Below, in pieces: positions 1 through 12,790 of a DNA stretch of 64,000 nt (positions are counted from its first letter, which is position 1; the number at the start of each line of letters is the position of its first letter). The translations under genes and the position numbers were made by a program. The stretch is from Denticeps clupeoides. Its lineage: Eukaryota; Chordata; Actinopteri; Clupeiformes; Denticipitidae. The stretch lies in NCBI RefSeq assembly GCF_900700375.1, contig NC_041717.1:3545001-3609000 (forward strand). Reading direction: 5' to 3'. The notes below the pieces were generated by a model that was not told the origin of the DNA, did not search any database, and was given only the letters and a program-made list of their open reading frames with translations.

Positions 1-167
1 CACCTGGGCGGTGGTAACAAGGAGAGCGGTAGAATCAGTAGAACCTGGTCTATTCACTTCTTCCAGTCCTCTCAAAGATGCCAAAAGTATCTACATCTGT
101 CCAATGCTGGCTGATCTGTTGGGACCAGTGGCATTTATCTTTCAAGTGAGCATCTTGGCTGTCCAAC

Positions 168-365
168 CTGTCTCCCCTGGCTCCTGAAGAACTCTCCAGA
201 GTTCTCAATGACTTGTTCATCTGTCAGAAGGCTGTACGGCTGCTCCTTGCACAAGGTGAAAATCTCCCACAGGGTTACCCCGAATGCCCATACATCACTG
301 GCAGTGGTGAACTTTCCCTGAGGATGAGAACAGCATGCCGTTAGCCACGACAAACACACACATGT

Positions 366-426
<61 letters not shown>

Positions 427-3400
427 TCCATAGTATTAGGAAATGCATGGACACAAGGATCCTCACTGGAGGTATTCGGGTGTTGCAAGCTACTGCCCAC
501 ATAAGAGCGGATGTAAATAAACCACGGTTAAACATTTACATTTAAGGCATTTGGCAGACATACTTATCCAGAGCGACTTACAACGTGCTTCCATGTTACC
601 ATGGATGAAGTGATCAGTTCTGGTTCATTAGGACGCTCAACTACGAATACAATCTTTTTATTCACTCTTGTTGTACATTCTGCACATAAATTAGACAATA
701 AGAAAGTTACAAGTTAATTAAATATTCTCTAAAGTCTTGAGCTGCCGTTTGAAGTGGTCAGTGACTGAGCTGTTCTGACCTCGAGGGGAAGTTCATTCCA
801 CCACCGAGGGGCCAAGACTGAGAAGAGTCTAGATGAATGTCTTCCTTTTACCTTCAGAGATGGAGGGACCAGGCGAGCAGTACTGGAGGCTCGGAGTATA
901 CGAGGTGCAGTGCGAGGTGTAATAAGGGCTGTGAGGTAGGATGGTGCTACTCCATGTTTGGCTTTGTAGGCCAGCATCAGTATTTTGAACCTGAATTTGG
1001 GAAGGTTGAAGATCAGTTGTGCTGCTGCATTTTGTTGTAGAGTTGTAGAGGTCAGATATTACTAAAAGATCCCATGACATGAAGACTTCACTTTGCGTAA
1101 TGTTATTTAGCATTGAGCCTGTCCATGGTCCTGCAGTGGCTAGAAATGGTGATAGGTGTAAAGAGTGCTTTTGTCATTCTGCTTCGCTGTTCAGAGAGAG
1201 GCAGCTAAGACGGTCGGATCTGGAATTTGTCCCCTTATGTCATCATACGGGGAAAGGTTTCCAAAATTAACCGCTTAGTAAATAGATTTTTTTTCTGGAA
1301 AAACGCTGACACGACTTCCTAATTGCGGCAAACATTGTGGTTGACATTGTGGTGGAATGGTGTTGACAAAATTTCCATGAATGCCAGCTCAAATTCTATA
1401 GGCTGCTCTCCTCCTTGTCCCGCCTCCTCCGTTTCCTTACCCGCTAGGCCAACACTGCCCCAGCAAGCACTTAAATCTACACACACAGAAACATCACGTC
1501 CTTGTGGGACTGGCTAAAAGTGGCTGTAATTCTGGACTTCAGACTTCAGATACAGTAACACAACAATGCCCATACACACATCTAAATAAAAAAAAGAAAA
1601 AAAAGAATTCACCACAAGAAAAGTTTGGAACGGCTCAGTCAGAGCCAAGACTGCCCTCAAATCTTACAGACTTGGAACACTTTTACAATGTGCCATGATG
1701 ACAGACATGTTGTAATAAAATCAAGTATCCAGGTTTTTGTACGTTATTTTTACGTATTCAGTTTAACGGTACATATATTAAGCGCATGAATGAAACATGA
1801 CTTTTGCAAGGTGTGTTCAGTTAACTATTTGAATCACTGTGTACAATAAAATGTACGTTAGAACTACAAAATCGAACCGTCAACTGTCTGATTGGAGAGG
1901 CTTCGTTTCCTTACCCGCTACGCCAACCACTGCCCTGCAGTTTAATTACATGTAGTCCACTTCTCCCGACATAGCACAGTGTGTAATGTGATCGCTATAT
2001 TATATAAAAGGTCGGGACGTTGATATTGTGAGATACTAGAATGCCTCTCAGCCAATCACGCGGCATAGCTGTAACTCCCGAAACTGTGCGCATCAAGCAC
2101 CACAGCTAGCTCACCAGCAGAATGCTCTCCCAGGCCATCCAGCGAATGGGCAGCACGGCCCTGCCCTGGATGCGATAGTAGTCACTGCTGTAAAGGTTGC
2201 GGCTCATGCCAAAGTCGGCGATCTTGATGGTCAGTCGCCGGTCCAGGAGGCAGTTGCGAGTGGCCAGGTCCCGATGCACAAAGTTCAGAGAGGCCAGGTA
2301 TCGCATGCCCGATGAGATCTGCGCAGACATGTGCAGGAGGTCCGACATGCTGCAGGACAAAATGCATTCAAACGTTTCTGAGGGTGATACAGCTGAGCAC
2401 TAACAGCCAAATGCAAAAAATGCTCATTTGATGCTTAAAGCTTCTGCGTGATCTAAACCCTACAGCATATTGATCAGTCTGAATGTTCCGCCTTATGTTA
2501 CTATTCTCTTGAACTGCATTTTTCTAAGAAAATTATTTTCTGGTATCATCAAGCTCTTCAAAAGAAAGTTACTTTTTTTGCTTCCGTGGTTCAGTTCAGT
2601 GTCATCACTCTGTCATCAAGGCTGAGTGACAATTAAATAAATGCGTCAGAGTGGTAATACTGGAAATGCTGTCACTCTGACACCACAAAAAAAAGCCGGA
2701 AACAACTGACACTTTTTGCACGGTCCTGACCTGACAGAGGGAATATTGTTGGCGTGTGTGAGCGTGCTCTCCATCTCCCTCTGTGACAGGAACATGTTGA
2801 GGTCACCGTTCTCCATGTACTCCGTCACCATGCACAGGGGGTCGGAGCTCACACACACACACAGCAGCCGGATGATGTTGGGGTCCTTGAGCCGGGACAT
2901 GATCTTTATCTCTTTCAGAAAGTCATTCCTGGGAAGAGCAGAGAACCAATGGACCCACGATTCAGTTCCATGGCACGTTAGATCGTTCAAAGTCAATGGG
3001 AAGCCCATCCATTGATGCCTTCAATATGTACGTGTGAGCACACCATTATGGCTGAGCCCCACACTTGTTTCTTGTATGAAAAAAATGTATAGTCAGCTTT
3101 AGTCTTAAGAATTCATTTTTCATTATGTGTTAAATGCTTAGATTTCTTAAATTCTTGTAATTGATTGACAGTCCTGCATTTAGTGAAAAAATGAGAGATG
3201 AGTCAGAGAGAAATGCTTTCAAATATGCTGACAATGACAGTATGATAATTCATAGTTATATTTGTCTGTGGTTATGCAGTATTACTGTTGACTCACTACA
3301 AGGTTAAAAGTTCCAAAAAAGTGGTTTCGTGTTTTGGTTAGTAATGTAATTAAGTAGTGGAGCGAAACCCCGTTACAATGTCACTAGTCACAGGTACCAG

Positions 3401-6400
3401 CGAAAACTTCAGGTTATAAGTAATATTATGACTTTCTTCAAACATATATATAATAATAATAATAATAATCTTTTCTTGAGTAACTTGCCCACCTGGCGTT
3501 GTTGGTGGCGTCCGGTCTTAGCTGCTTCACCGCGACGAGCACCGGCCTTCCGTCCCACTCTGGCAGGGGGGTGTTCTCTCCCAGAAACTCCAGCAGCCCC
3601 TCGGCCTCACACAGGTGGACCTGAACACACAGCGTCCAAAATGATATAAATACGCAGATGTTGCGGTGACTGGACATGCAGTTGATGTGAGTGCGTGCAC
3701 ACCTCCCCAAACTGTCCCTCTCCCAGCTTCTCGCGGAAGTGAAGGCGGTGACGCGGGAACTCTCCCACCGAGATGTCCTTCCTCGTGAGCGAGTCGACGG
3801 TGACTGCAGGAACGGCGTACATGTTGCTGCCGGTCACGCCCTGCAGGCTCACGATGTCCGTCTCGGCGTAGTGCGGTACGCTGCTCTGAAAACACTGATG
3901 TGGCGTGCACTGGGTCACGTCGGGCTCCGCATAGCCGCCTCCGAACCCTGGGGGCAACAAGGCCAAAAGGTGTTAAAAACTGCATTCAGAGACTTGTTAA
4001 ATATTCACTTTTGATTATAGGACAGACAGATTAATCCTAAATTATCAGTACAGGCAATGATGAAGAAAACAGAAAACGAAGGCATTCGTTCCTCTTACCA
4101 CATCACCCCATGGGGCATTTCTCAGCTACTGAGATGTGAAGCAGTGAAGATCATAGACAGGATTACTGAGTGCAAAGGCAAGAAGGCAGAGAAGTAAAAT
4201 GTAAAACCAGAAGAGAGACAGGAGGGATTGCATGCATTCAGTCCTACAGACTTTGCAGGGTTAGGTGTACAGTAAAAGTGCAAGACATACATATATAGAT
4301 TTTTTTTTTTTTTCGGGGATTATAGAATTCTTCCCCGTATTACTGCTGCGTTAAGTCCCGTTTGCAGTGAACTATGTGGTGCAACGATGCACCGTGGGAA
4401 TAATGGGGTACCTTAAAACGGGTCTGCTGACTGTTTTTCTGTCAAATGACAGTCACGGCCAAGTGGGCCCTGCTGCAGGTACTATATTTCACTATGATAC
4501 CCTTCCCAACTAGATGTCGACTGGTGGGTAGAGAGTGCATTCTGTCTTTAATTATATTTATGTTCCATTTGGCATCACCCGATCCCCTGCACCAGAAACC
4601 CTGTTTTTATTTTAATCTACGGTGAGATCTTCAACCCCAGTGACTGAACCACAGCCAGGGCTGGGCGAAGGGATGTCTAGACACTCCGGTTTAATTTAAA
4701 AAGGTGGTTTCACTTCTGGGATCGTTTAATTATCGCGCACGCCATCGCTCGCTTCTGTTCTCTGATGCGCTCTCGCCTCACCTGAAGCTTCGGCACTCTG
4801 AGACAGCTCTGGCAGGTTGTTCCTCGGCACCGCCGGGCCCTGGTATTGAGGGTCCAGCAGGAATACGCGCTCATAGTGGGGATCCATCTGGGAGACGCGA
4901 GGGGGGACAGGAGGCGACTGAAGGACGATGGTGTCGCTGCTGGAGGACAGACGGACTGTCTGCTCCTCTTTCAAAATGCGCCGCGGGGCCTTTGAACAGT
5001 GAGCAGAAGACTCTAAGATCCGAACCCTTTAACTGGCTGTAATAAATGATAGACGTGGATAAGAACAATGGCTAAATGCTGCCGTCCTACCTTTTCTAGC
5101 ACTTTACAAACATACTGGCACCAGAGGATGAGGAAAATGATCACCACCAGCAGAAGGATGATGGTCACAAGGCAGCCAATGAGAATTGAGGTGCTGTTGT
5201 CATCAGTGGAGGCGCCCTTGTTTGGCGTTGTCACTGCAAAACCGCAGAAGCATGACACAAATAGCACAGTACAATAGCACATACAGTAACATTTGAAGTA
5301 TTGCATTACACAGCACTTTACACACAAGTGTTCCATACTGGCCTGAATACAAAATTAATTACATCACCCATTACAAATAAACATACTGGGCACTGTTTTT
5401 TTTTTTTTTCTCAATTTTTTGTCAATGGGACAGTTTTTTTCAAGCGTGTATATTTTCAGACATATATAATACCAGTGTCCAGTGTAGTTCGCATGGAGCT
5501 GTCCTCCGTGGGATGGGACGAGGTTATGACTGGTGGGCTCTGTGTGGGGATTGCACTGTTTACTGAAAGGAGAAAAAGACCCAGCATGAAGCACCCTGCA
5601 CTTTTTTGGGGGACAATCTTTTATTGGGTATTGTTCATCAATCAACACAAAATGGGGTGTCAAACATCACTCACTCACATTCCTTAACTTCTTAACACTA
5701 AGAAGTAGTATTAAGCCCGGAGCCCACCCCAGGGACTCAACCAGGGTGGGGTGACAGTGCGGGGCGCACACACACACACACACACACACATACACACACA
5801 CATCAATCCACCTTGTATCTATGCCTTTGGACAGGAGGGAACCATACTGAAGTTAACGGCACGTTAGTTGAGCGTTCCAGAAATAAAATGTAGAGAAAAA
5901 TTCAGCGTCACTTTAGGGTGAGCATGTTAAATATGCCCTTTTGATGAATATTTGTGCGATGTACCATAGCTTCGTGCTTTTGCTGTTGTGTAAATTGGCA
6001 GTACTACCTGGCCTATGTTCACACACGGTTCCCACTGACAACACAGTCATAAGAAGGACGTCAGCGGAACCATCTGTTGCGATGGCCACAGAAGGCACAA
6101 CCAAGTTATATGGCTTGGGGCGCTTGGCTGGAGAACGTCACACCTGCTTCCCATCTTACCCGACCGAAAGGAGATTTCGCTGAACATCATCCACACGTCT
6201 GCGAAGAAGAAGCGACAGCGGAGACCTTTGGCAGTGCGCCAGCCGAGAGGCACCGTGACGTATCGAGCGCTGGGGTTTCTGTCGTCCAAAACGGTGTGGA
6301 ACTCCACCGGCTCCGCCTCCCAATCGGCGATGAGGCGTGGCTTGAACCAGCACGACACCGAGGAGAAGATTTTCACCCCCCGGGAAAACATGTTGTTGCT

Positions 6401-7255
6401 GTGGACCTGTTGAAGAGGGACAAACGTGAGGTCAATCGATGAAAACGGCAAGTGGATTCCAGGAAACAGCATTTCTGCGAAAAAAAAAAACATCTGACCT
6501 TCATCGATGTGAAGTTCCTCATCCTGTCAAACACAAATTCCACCTCCACATATCCAGGGCCCAGGCTGTCATTGCTCCAGCCCACATAGTCATAACCTGG
6601 CCACACGTTGTACTGATGTGTCTGGAGGAAGTCGTCCTGGCCAGTCACTCCGTCTGTCAGCTGACCCAGACCCCCGCTCAGCCTCCTGTGAAGGACGCCG
6701 TTCCGCTCAGAACAACATAAATGTGCCCACACAGTAAAGCTGTCTTAGTCATCAGAAGGTAGTACTGCCTAACACTTACACACGCACATGCGTACACATT
6801 GCACAAACAATACAAAAATGTATAAATACATTATAATTTTTCTTCGTCTAGCACCTAACAATCTCCGAGCATGCTCTTCACTGACAAGTTGAGCCTTATC
6901 AGGGCTCTTAGTTTGTATACTTGATATTCTATAGAAATCGAAGGAGAATTGCTGGTGTCTTCCTCTTGTAAGTCGCTTTGGATAAAAGCGTCTGCTAAAT
7001 AAAGTAAAGTAAAGATGCCAGTGGCAGCTGGACAGACAGATGACGTCTCCTTGATCTGACGTGCAGCCACCTACTGATCTTGTCTTCAGTGAGGTCAAGG
7101 CAACTACAGACCCGCTACCAGTCATCAGTGGACAAACGACTTTCTGAACGCTAACATCGCTCTCAGTTGTAATGAATCAATTAATAGAGAATAAATTATT
7201 CTAATATACAAAAACTATGACACTGGAAAGAGTGTAGTAGTATATATTTTTTTTT

Positions 7256-7286
<31 letters not shown>

Positions 7287-10200
7287 CATGCAGACCATCT
7301 ATGGAATTCTCTAAAAATTTCACATTTGTGATGTGACCCACTCAGGAAGTAAACAGAACGCGGCAGCGTAAATTGATCCTATTAACATGTTCATTTTTGG
7401 AAAAAAAAAAAAAGTGTTCTGTACATGCAACGTTACAAGCTGTATAATGAGATGTACAATGAACAGTGCTGGAGACGTAGCTTTATGGTTCCAACGCTCT
7501 GCTAGTCCCCAGTCGAGGCCATACCGTACCTGCGTTCCAGGACCCCGTCGTAAGTGGAGTCATTAAGAGTTGCGATGGGATGGCCAGGAGACGACAGGAT
7601 CTGCCCTTCCGGGGTGCTGTATGCGATCAGTCCATCTGCAGCAAGAGAGAGAGAGAGATGCTTATTGAGACATTACTCATTCCAACGCAGTCATTTCCGT
7701 GACTCCAGAAGGGAATATTGTTGTTTTGACTACACCGAGTCTAGCTAACTACTCGGTGGCCGCAGCTCTGAGCCAAAAGAATTGTGCAACAGTTTAATCA
7801 TGTCATTACTCATAACAAATCCTACATGTTTACTACATAAGTGAACCACAAGAGGGCGGGGCACAGTCCACTGTGACATTGTCTCAGTATAATGCAATGC
7901 GTACAGCAACACACACCCTTGAAAATTGGAAAACTGTGAATTTATGATTTCACGCTGATTTTCAGCAATGAAGGTGACAACAAAAGCAGCAATTTTGTCA
8001 CTGGAGATGTGTTACCTTACACCCATATGGAAGCAATAACAGAAATGCCACAGAACATCTGCTTATGACTAAAGTACGAAAGGCCTGTTTGTACTATGGA
8101 CTAGTGTTGTACTCAAGACCAAGACATTGCCGAGACTTGAGGGTACCAAGACCGAGATGCACTAAGGCGAGACCAAAGCTGGTTGAGATAGAGATCAAGA
8201 CCAAGACCGAAAACAGACGAGGGCTAGAATTGACATCACATTATTCAGATCAACTGTAGAGAAAAAGGCGTGGCTGTAAAGTGTCATTACTCGTTAAAAT
8301 TCAAATTCATGTTATTATTTCAATTATATTGTCCATATGTCTCTCAAGATCTTAAAACACTTTTAAATATGTTTTCTTCTTTCTCTTTTTTTTTTTTTTT
8401 TTAATAAATAATTTAGTCTAAATTAATCTACATCTCTAAAAACACCTCATTCTGGAATGTCATACGATGAAAATACTGCTGCTCTTGCACATAGACACGG
8501 GATTGTAATCTGAAACCGAGACAAGACCGACACCAAATAGCTTCGAGACCAAGACCACAAAAATTTGGTCTCGAGACCAAACCGGTCTTGAGAACTACCG
8601 GTCTACCACGAACTTGATATTATACTCTAATTTCAAACTCGAAAGAATATTTTTACATACTTTTTAATAAAGTTTGAACACACACACACATTTTCCCCAT
8701 TCATCAGGTTGCTCTTGCTTTTTACATTACACGTTTAAAGTATCTCGCGTGTAAACACTGGGTCCTCCAGGTAGCCAGGGGAGCGGCTGCCTTCTGCAAT
8801 GCCTGTTGAAAATTGTTGTAGTCTGACGCCGATTTCCGTGACCCGGCACATGCAAAACATGAATTTAAGTATCCATACCAGTTCTAATTGATATCAAAAA
8901 TTGATACTAAATTTTAGCATCAATTAGCATCTTAGAATCAATGTTTTGGCAACATTACTATGAACTCAACAGTCGTCTTTGAGTATATGTGCATCTTGGT
9001 TGAAACATTTCACAGAAGCATCTAACAGGCACAACGGGAGGGTGGCCGTCCCTCACGTCTGTTCAGCCGCTCTATCACGCACTGATGCAATTAGTGCGTG
9101 TCCCCAAAAACCCGTTTATTTATCGACTGCACTTTTCTATTCGAACTCACCTGTCCAAGGGCACCCATATAGCTCCACTCTCATGCACACTGTCGTGCAG
9201 ATAGCCGTGACGGGGATGATGCGCAGGTACCGCGCTATGACCGGCGGATGGAGGTCCTTGATGACTGAGGTGTAGGCATTATCATTGCCCTCAATTATCT
9301 AAGGGAAGAACAGGGACAAATTTTATTTTTTCAGAGCTGTGCTGCTAAGACGTGACAGGACTTGCCCCCCAACGAAACGGTAGCCATCAGGGAAACCCAC
9401 AGAACAATCTGAACACGGGTTTTTACGCTGATGTGCCCTGGAGGATGTTGTGAGGTCGTGGAAGTGCATTGTGCAACTCGCTGTACTTTTAAAGCACATT
9501 CCGAGCAAACGCCTTTAGCTTTATCCATATTCGAAGCGCGAATAATTAATGCGGCGTGCGAACCTCGTTCACCGGTGTGCGGTCAAGACATCACTTGTTG
9601 GTTATCCCATGTCGCGAAGAGGAGACACTAACTCCCCTTTCTGCTGATCTGTAATTATTTCTGTCACCCAGAACACGAACGCTAGCTTCTCCGATGTTGC
9701 TTTTATAGGACGAGCATCTTGAAATGACGTCTCCTTCCCTCTCCTTCTAGACGGTTAAGTCCCACTCCCGTCCCCTTTTATTTACACAGAACAACTGAGT
9801 CAGAAAAGACATAAATGTTAATACGCTCCTTTTACTACACTGATGTCTCAAAACACACCGATTAAAGAAGCAACAAGCGGTTTTTGGCGAAATGCTTTTC
9901 TTAGACGTTAATATAAAGTCCCTGTAATCTGTACCGTGGCATAATTTTAATATCCATCCGTGTTACCTTTTTACCAAGCCGGTTCGTCCAGGATATCCAG
10001 ACGCGGCCATCACGACTGTAGTCCAGCCGATACATGCGAGCAAACTCATTGCCAGAGCTGCGGGCGTAGCGCCCCTGGGTGCCGACCACCGTTACGAACG
10101 TCAGCTGACGCAAGTCCAGCTGCAGGTACTGGACATCTGCGGGTTCCAGAGGGCCAGCCGGGCACCATGCCCCGTCCCCTTCCTCCCGGTTGAGTCTGTG

Positions 10201-10824
10201 ACGAGGGACAGAGTCAGGAAAGCGAGGACAAAGACAGGAACTAAATGAAACCCTGAACATTGTTCTTCCGCCGCTGAGCGGTCAAGCAGTGCTATATATA
10301 CGAATATACCCTGACGCTCCCTGAGGCTAGACAAGCAGAAGATTGACGATTGCGATAAACTTTAGCTCGATCTCGGTGATCAGCGTTGGGCATTTTTCAC
10401 AATCACGGCAGGAAATATGGCAGAACTTCCTTGGTTTCGTATGTTAATAAACTCGTTCACAACGTACCTTGCAAACTGCGGCCCTGTGGTCTCATACCAT
10501 TGGCTGGATGCACTGATGTCAGTATCTTTGATCCTGCCATCCTCCATGCCAAGAGGGTAGCGGCAGTGAGCTGCAAGACATCAAGTTGAGAATGATGTCA
10601 CCGTGGCAACCAAGCACTTGGAAACCAGAAACAAGATGCGATGACAGGATTACAGGAGAAAAATGGAAAAAGATATATATGAACGTATATCGCTGAACAT
10701 GAATATCTCAGACTCTTACCTGGATCTATCTGAGCATTGGCTTTGGTTTGTAGGACCAGGAGTAGATAAAGCAGCATGGCGAGCCGTGGACGTCTGCAAG
10801 CAGACTTGGACAGAGACTACATCT
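168..10824 (-). CDS. ddr2: Discoidin domain receptor tyrosine kinase 2 (3' end outside window)
   Basis: This is a collagen-activated receptor tyrosine kinase of the plasma membrane. Exons in transcript order: 10824-10720 (ATG at 10777), 10570-10468, 10195-9967, 9298-9151, 7635-7530, 6685-6499, 6406-6160, 5562-5473, 5233-5091, 4989-4782, 3947-3703, 3620-3493, 2928-2731, 2349-2115, 317-168. Coding lengths sum to 2475 bp, exactly 825 codons; about 40 C-terminal residues lie past the left edge. Visible in order: signal peptide [15 protein letters not shown]; discoidin domain (about 24-179); DS-like domain to about 365; one membrane helix in the exon at 5091; juxtamembrane region; kinase with GEGQFGE (about 582), VAVK lysine (620), HRDLATRN (722), DFG (742) and activation-loop YSSDYY (750-755). 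DDR2 is preferred over DDR1 because of [22 protein letters not shown] and EQPYS, but a DDR2 paralogue (a or b) cannot be excluded. Confidence 0.95.
365..422. repeat. (CA)n microsatellite
   Basis: An almost pure run of CA dinucleotides about 58 bp long in the ddr2 intron next to the exon at 168-317. It creates long artificial Cys/Val open frames that are not genes. Confidence 0.97.
541..1045 (-). mobile_element. LINE reverse-transcriptase 3' fragment (family C)
   Basis: The minus strand encodes a peptide (977-729) ending in a pattern typical of the C-terminus of fish non-LTR retrotransposon ORF2: [28 protein letters not shown], then [13 protein letters not shown]. The same peptide recurs at 57642-57355 in this window, which shows it is an interspersed repeat and not a host exon. 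Only the 3' end is present, as expected for 5'-truncated insertion. It sits in a ddr2 intron. The left end carries a short piece also found in SINE family B. Confidence 0.75.
4300..4313. repeat. Poly(T) tract
   Basis: Homopolymer run in the ddr2 intron between exons 11 and 10. The surrounding stretch 3948-4781 shows no other feature I can support. Confidence 0.7.
5765..5803. repeat. (CA)n microsatellite
   Basis: CA-rich tract of about 38 bp, interrupted once, in the ddr2 intron between exons 8 and 7. Confidence 0.9.
6965..7015 (-). mobile_element. SINE family B head fragment
   Basis: Contains the characteristic 'aagtcgctttggataaaagcg' type sequence seen at the non-tRNA end of family B copies elsewhere in the window (for example 61509-61548), followed by a short 'taaag' repeat. 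Truncated remnant in a ddr2 intron. Confidence 0.5.
7244..7287. repeat. Poly(T)/poly(A) tract
   Basis: A short T run followed by about 28 A residues in the ddr2 intron between exons 6 and 5. The T-then-A arrangement is self-complementary. It could be the tail of a lost retroelement insertion. Confidence 0.8.
8099..8612. mobile_element. Degenerate non-autonomous DNA element, hAT-like
   Basis: The left end (about 8103) reads gttgtactcaagacc. The right end (about 8580-8600) reads as its approximate inverted complement, ggtcttgagaactaccgg. In between, short 'agaccaagac' units recur on both flanks. This layout (inverted ends with subterminal repeats, no coding capacity) fits a non-autonomous DNA transposon, probably hAT-like, which is a class common in fish. 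It lies in ddr2 intron 5. The family assignment is an inference. Confidence 0.45.
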
Positions 10825-12285
10825 CTGATTTAAAAAAAAAAAGAAAAAAAAAAAAAAAAAAAAAAGAGAGAGAGAAATAGAGAAGATTATTATTTTAAAA
10901 AAAGGAAGAGAAAACAAGAGCTTAAGATGGGGGGGAAAGAACAAAAATGTAATTCTGTTACAACATGCTGCTCACCAGCATTTGCTCCCTCATAAAACAT
11001 ACGAGCATTACAATGAAAAATGTTTCTTTTGCTTTACAGATCTATTTCACTTGTGGTGTGTTTAGTAAAATTCACACTTTTTAATTTCTGGCCAACATTA
11101 TGGAGTCACCAGGGAGAATCTGAAAAACCATTTACGCTGTGACATTTAACGCGAACTCAAATCTCTCCAATAATTGCAGCTCTTCAGATAAATTTGACTA
11201 ATAAGCATAGCTGTCGCATGCATAATATTTATTTCACCCCAGAGAGAGTGGTGTGTGTGCACTTTTTTGATCACTCTGACTCTGAGGTGAAATCTCTGAC
11301 AGGTCTCACAGGATCTCAAGCAACACTTCCCATCGTTCCTTGTTCTCGAACACAGGAAACTTTTCTCTGTTTTCCCCATCCCCCACCAACACCCCGCTCC
11401 CTCCTTCTCTCCCTCTCCCTGGTTTTCATTGCTGCTACGTCCTACCACTCCCCTGAGGCCAACACTTCATATATAGGCCTAGACGAAAACCCAGGACGTT
11501 TTGTGGCTCTGTGGGACGCTCTAATGCCACCTCTGGTGCCAAAAAAATATATATATATACATTTTTCATGGTGAATTACACGTAGAAGCATCCCACGACT
11601 AAGCCAGTTCAGCTCGCCATGTCTGACGGCTGCAATATTCTAATTTGCCCGTTGCATGACGATATATTGCAGGCAATTGTACAACGTTACTCTCCCTCGT
11701 TCCAGCTCTCGCCCTCTGGTGAAGATCAACTCGCTAACCAGCCTGATAAGACGACGTGGGAACGGCGAGGAAGTAAAGGGGGGGTGGTCCGGCGAGAGCT
11801 CGGAGAGAGTCACAGCTGGTTTATGTAATTTTTGGCGCAGGCCGGGGCCTGCTCAGCAACCGGATTCCTGTATTGTTGCTCATCTTTCCAAGGGGCCGCA
11901 TGTGGCCAGCAAGCAGCAAAACAAGACGCCAACAACCAGAAGTTCGGCTGCACAAGCACACTGGAGCCAAAAAAAAAAAAAAAAGCGACTCGACCTCCAT
12001 CTTCAGCCAACAGCCCCCTGCGAGGGGGCCAAGGAGCTTAACGCGCTGACGTTCCAAACAGAGCACGCGCCAGGCAAGTAAAACACGGACCTGCGAGGGA
12101 AAAGCACCGGCACGGCCCCTCCGAAAGCGCCCGCACCCTCCTCATTATGCGCAGCACATGGTTCTCCGGAGGGGCCTGGCGCCGCAACGCGGTCCCAGCG
12201 CGGGGGCCAGAGGAGCGGCGCACACTTACAGGCATTCGTCGCGGCCATGCGGCAAAAAAGCACCCTGGTAGCAGCCATGTACCAG

Positions 12286-12344
<59 letters not shown>
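12286..12344. repeat. (AC)n microsatellite
   Basis: Pure AC run of about 58 bp in the upstream region of ddr2. Confidence 0.97.
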
Positions 12345-12346
<2 letters not shown>

Positions 12347-12610
12347 GAAATTCTGCAAATTTCCAAAGGCAAAGAGAGTTGCATTAACCTATTAAATAAT
12401 ATAATATATATAGCCCGTTTGTGATATTGTGTGTGGGCTTTTTTTTTTTTTTTTTGCGTCGTTCGTTTTTAATGTATTATTTGAGACACACAAGCCGCCT
12501 TATGTGTTAAATACTTGGCCAATAAACCTGATTCTGATGTTATTACAACTTCATTTTTGCTTAAAACATCAACTGTGCACCACAAATAGTCATTTTCACG
12601 TATCCAGAAT

Positions 12611-12790
12611 CAGAATGTAATTACATTTACGGTATTTATCAGACGCCCTGACTGCAGCTTACAGTCAGTAGTTACAGGGACAGTCCCCCTGGGACACAAA
12701 GGTAGTAAATTGGGTTTGTGCCCCTGACTTTGTGGTCTTCTGGTTCATATGGGGAGCGTTTAACCTGCTAGGCCACCACCACCACCCCTA
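12611..12790 (-). mobile_element. tRNA-derived SINE, family B
   Basis: Starts with the 'ggtatttatcagacgccct' type head, contains 'gggacagtccccctggg' and ends with a tRNA-like arm ending 'ctgctaggccaccaccacc'. Read on the minus strand this is a tRNA-derived head (A-box region, then a B-box-like segment) followed by the family body. It is more diverged than the copies at 29 and 61 kb. Confidence 0.65.

Noticed and set aside
135-535. Poly-Cys/Val frames at CA repeats (also at 12.0-12.4, 29.5-29.7 and 50.3 kb)
   Set aside because: They are translations of dinucleotide repeats and not proteins.
1079-1698. Several plus-strand frames of about 60 aa
   Set aside because: No domain, no splice context, and located in a ddr2 intron with LINE sequence next to it.
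6047-6493. A single 148-aa exon reading through ddr2 exon 7
   Set aside because: The true exon is 6406-6160 with clear acceptor and donor; the extension is intron.
168-10824. Receptor kinase as DDR1, suggested by the nearby ier3 genes (DDR1-IER3 linkage in human)
   Set aside because: Kinase and juxtamembrane residues match DDR2 better: [41 protein letters not shown]. The linkage is explained by the shared paralogon.
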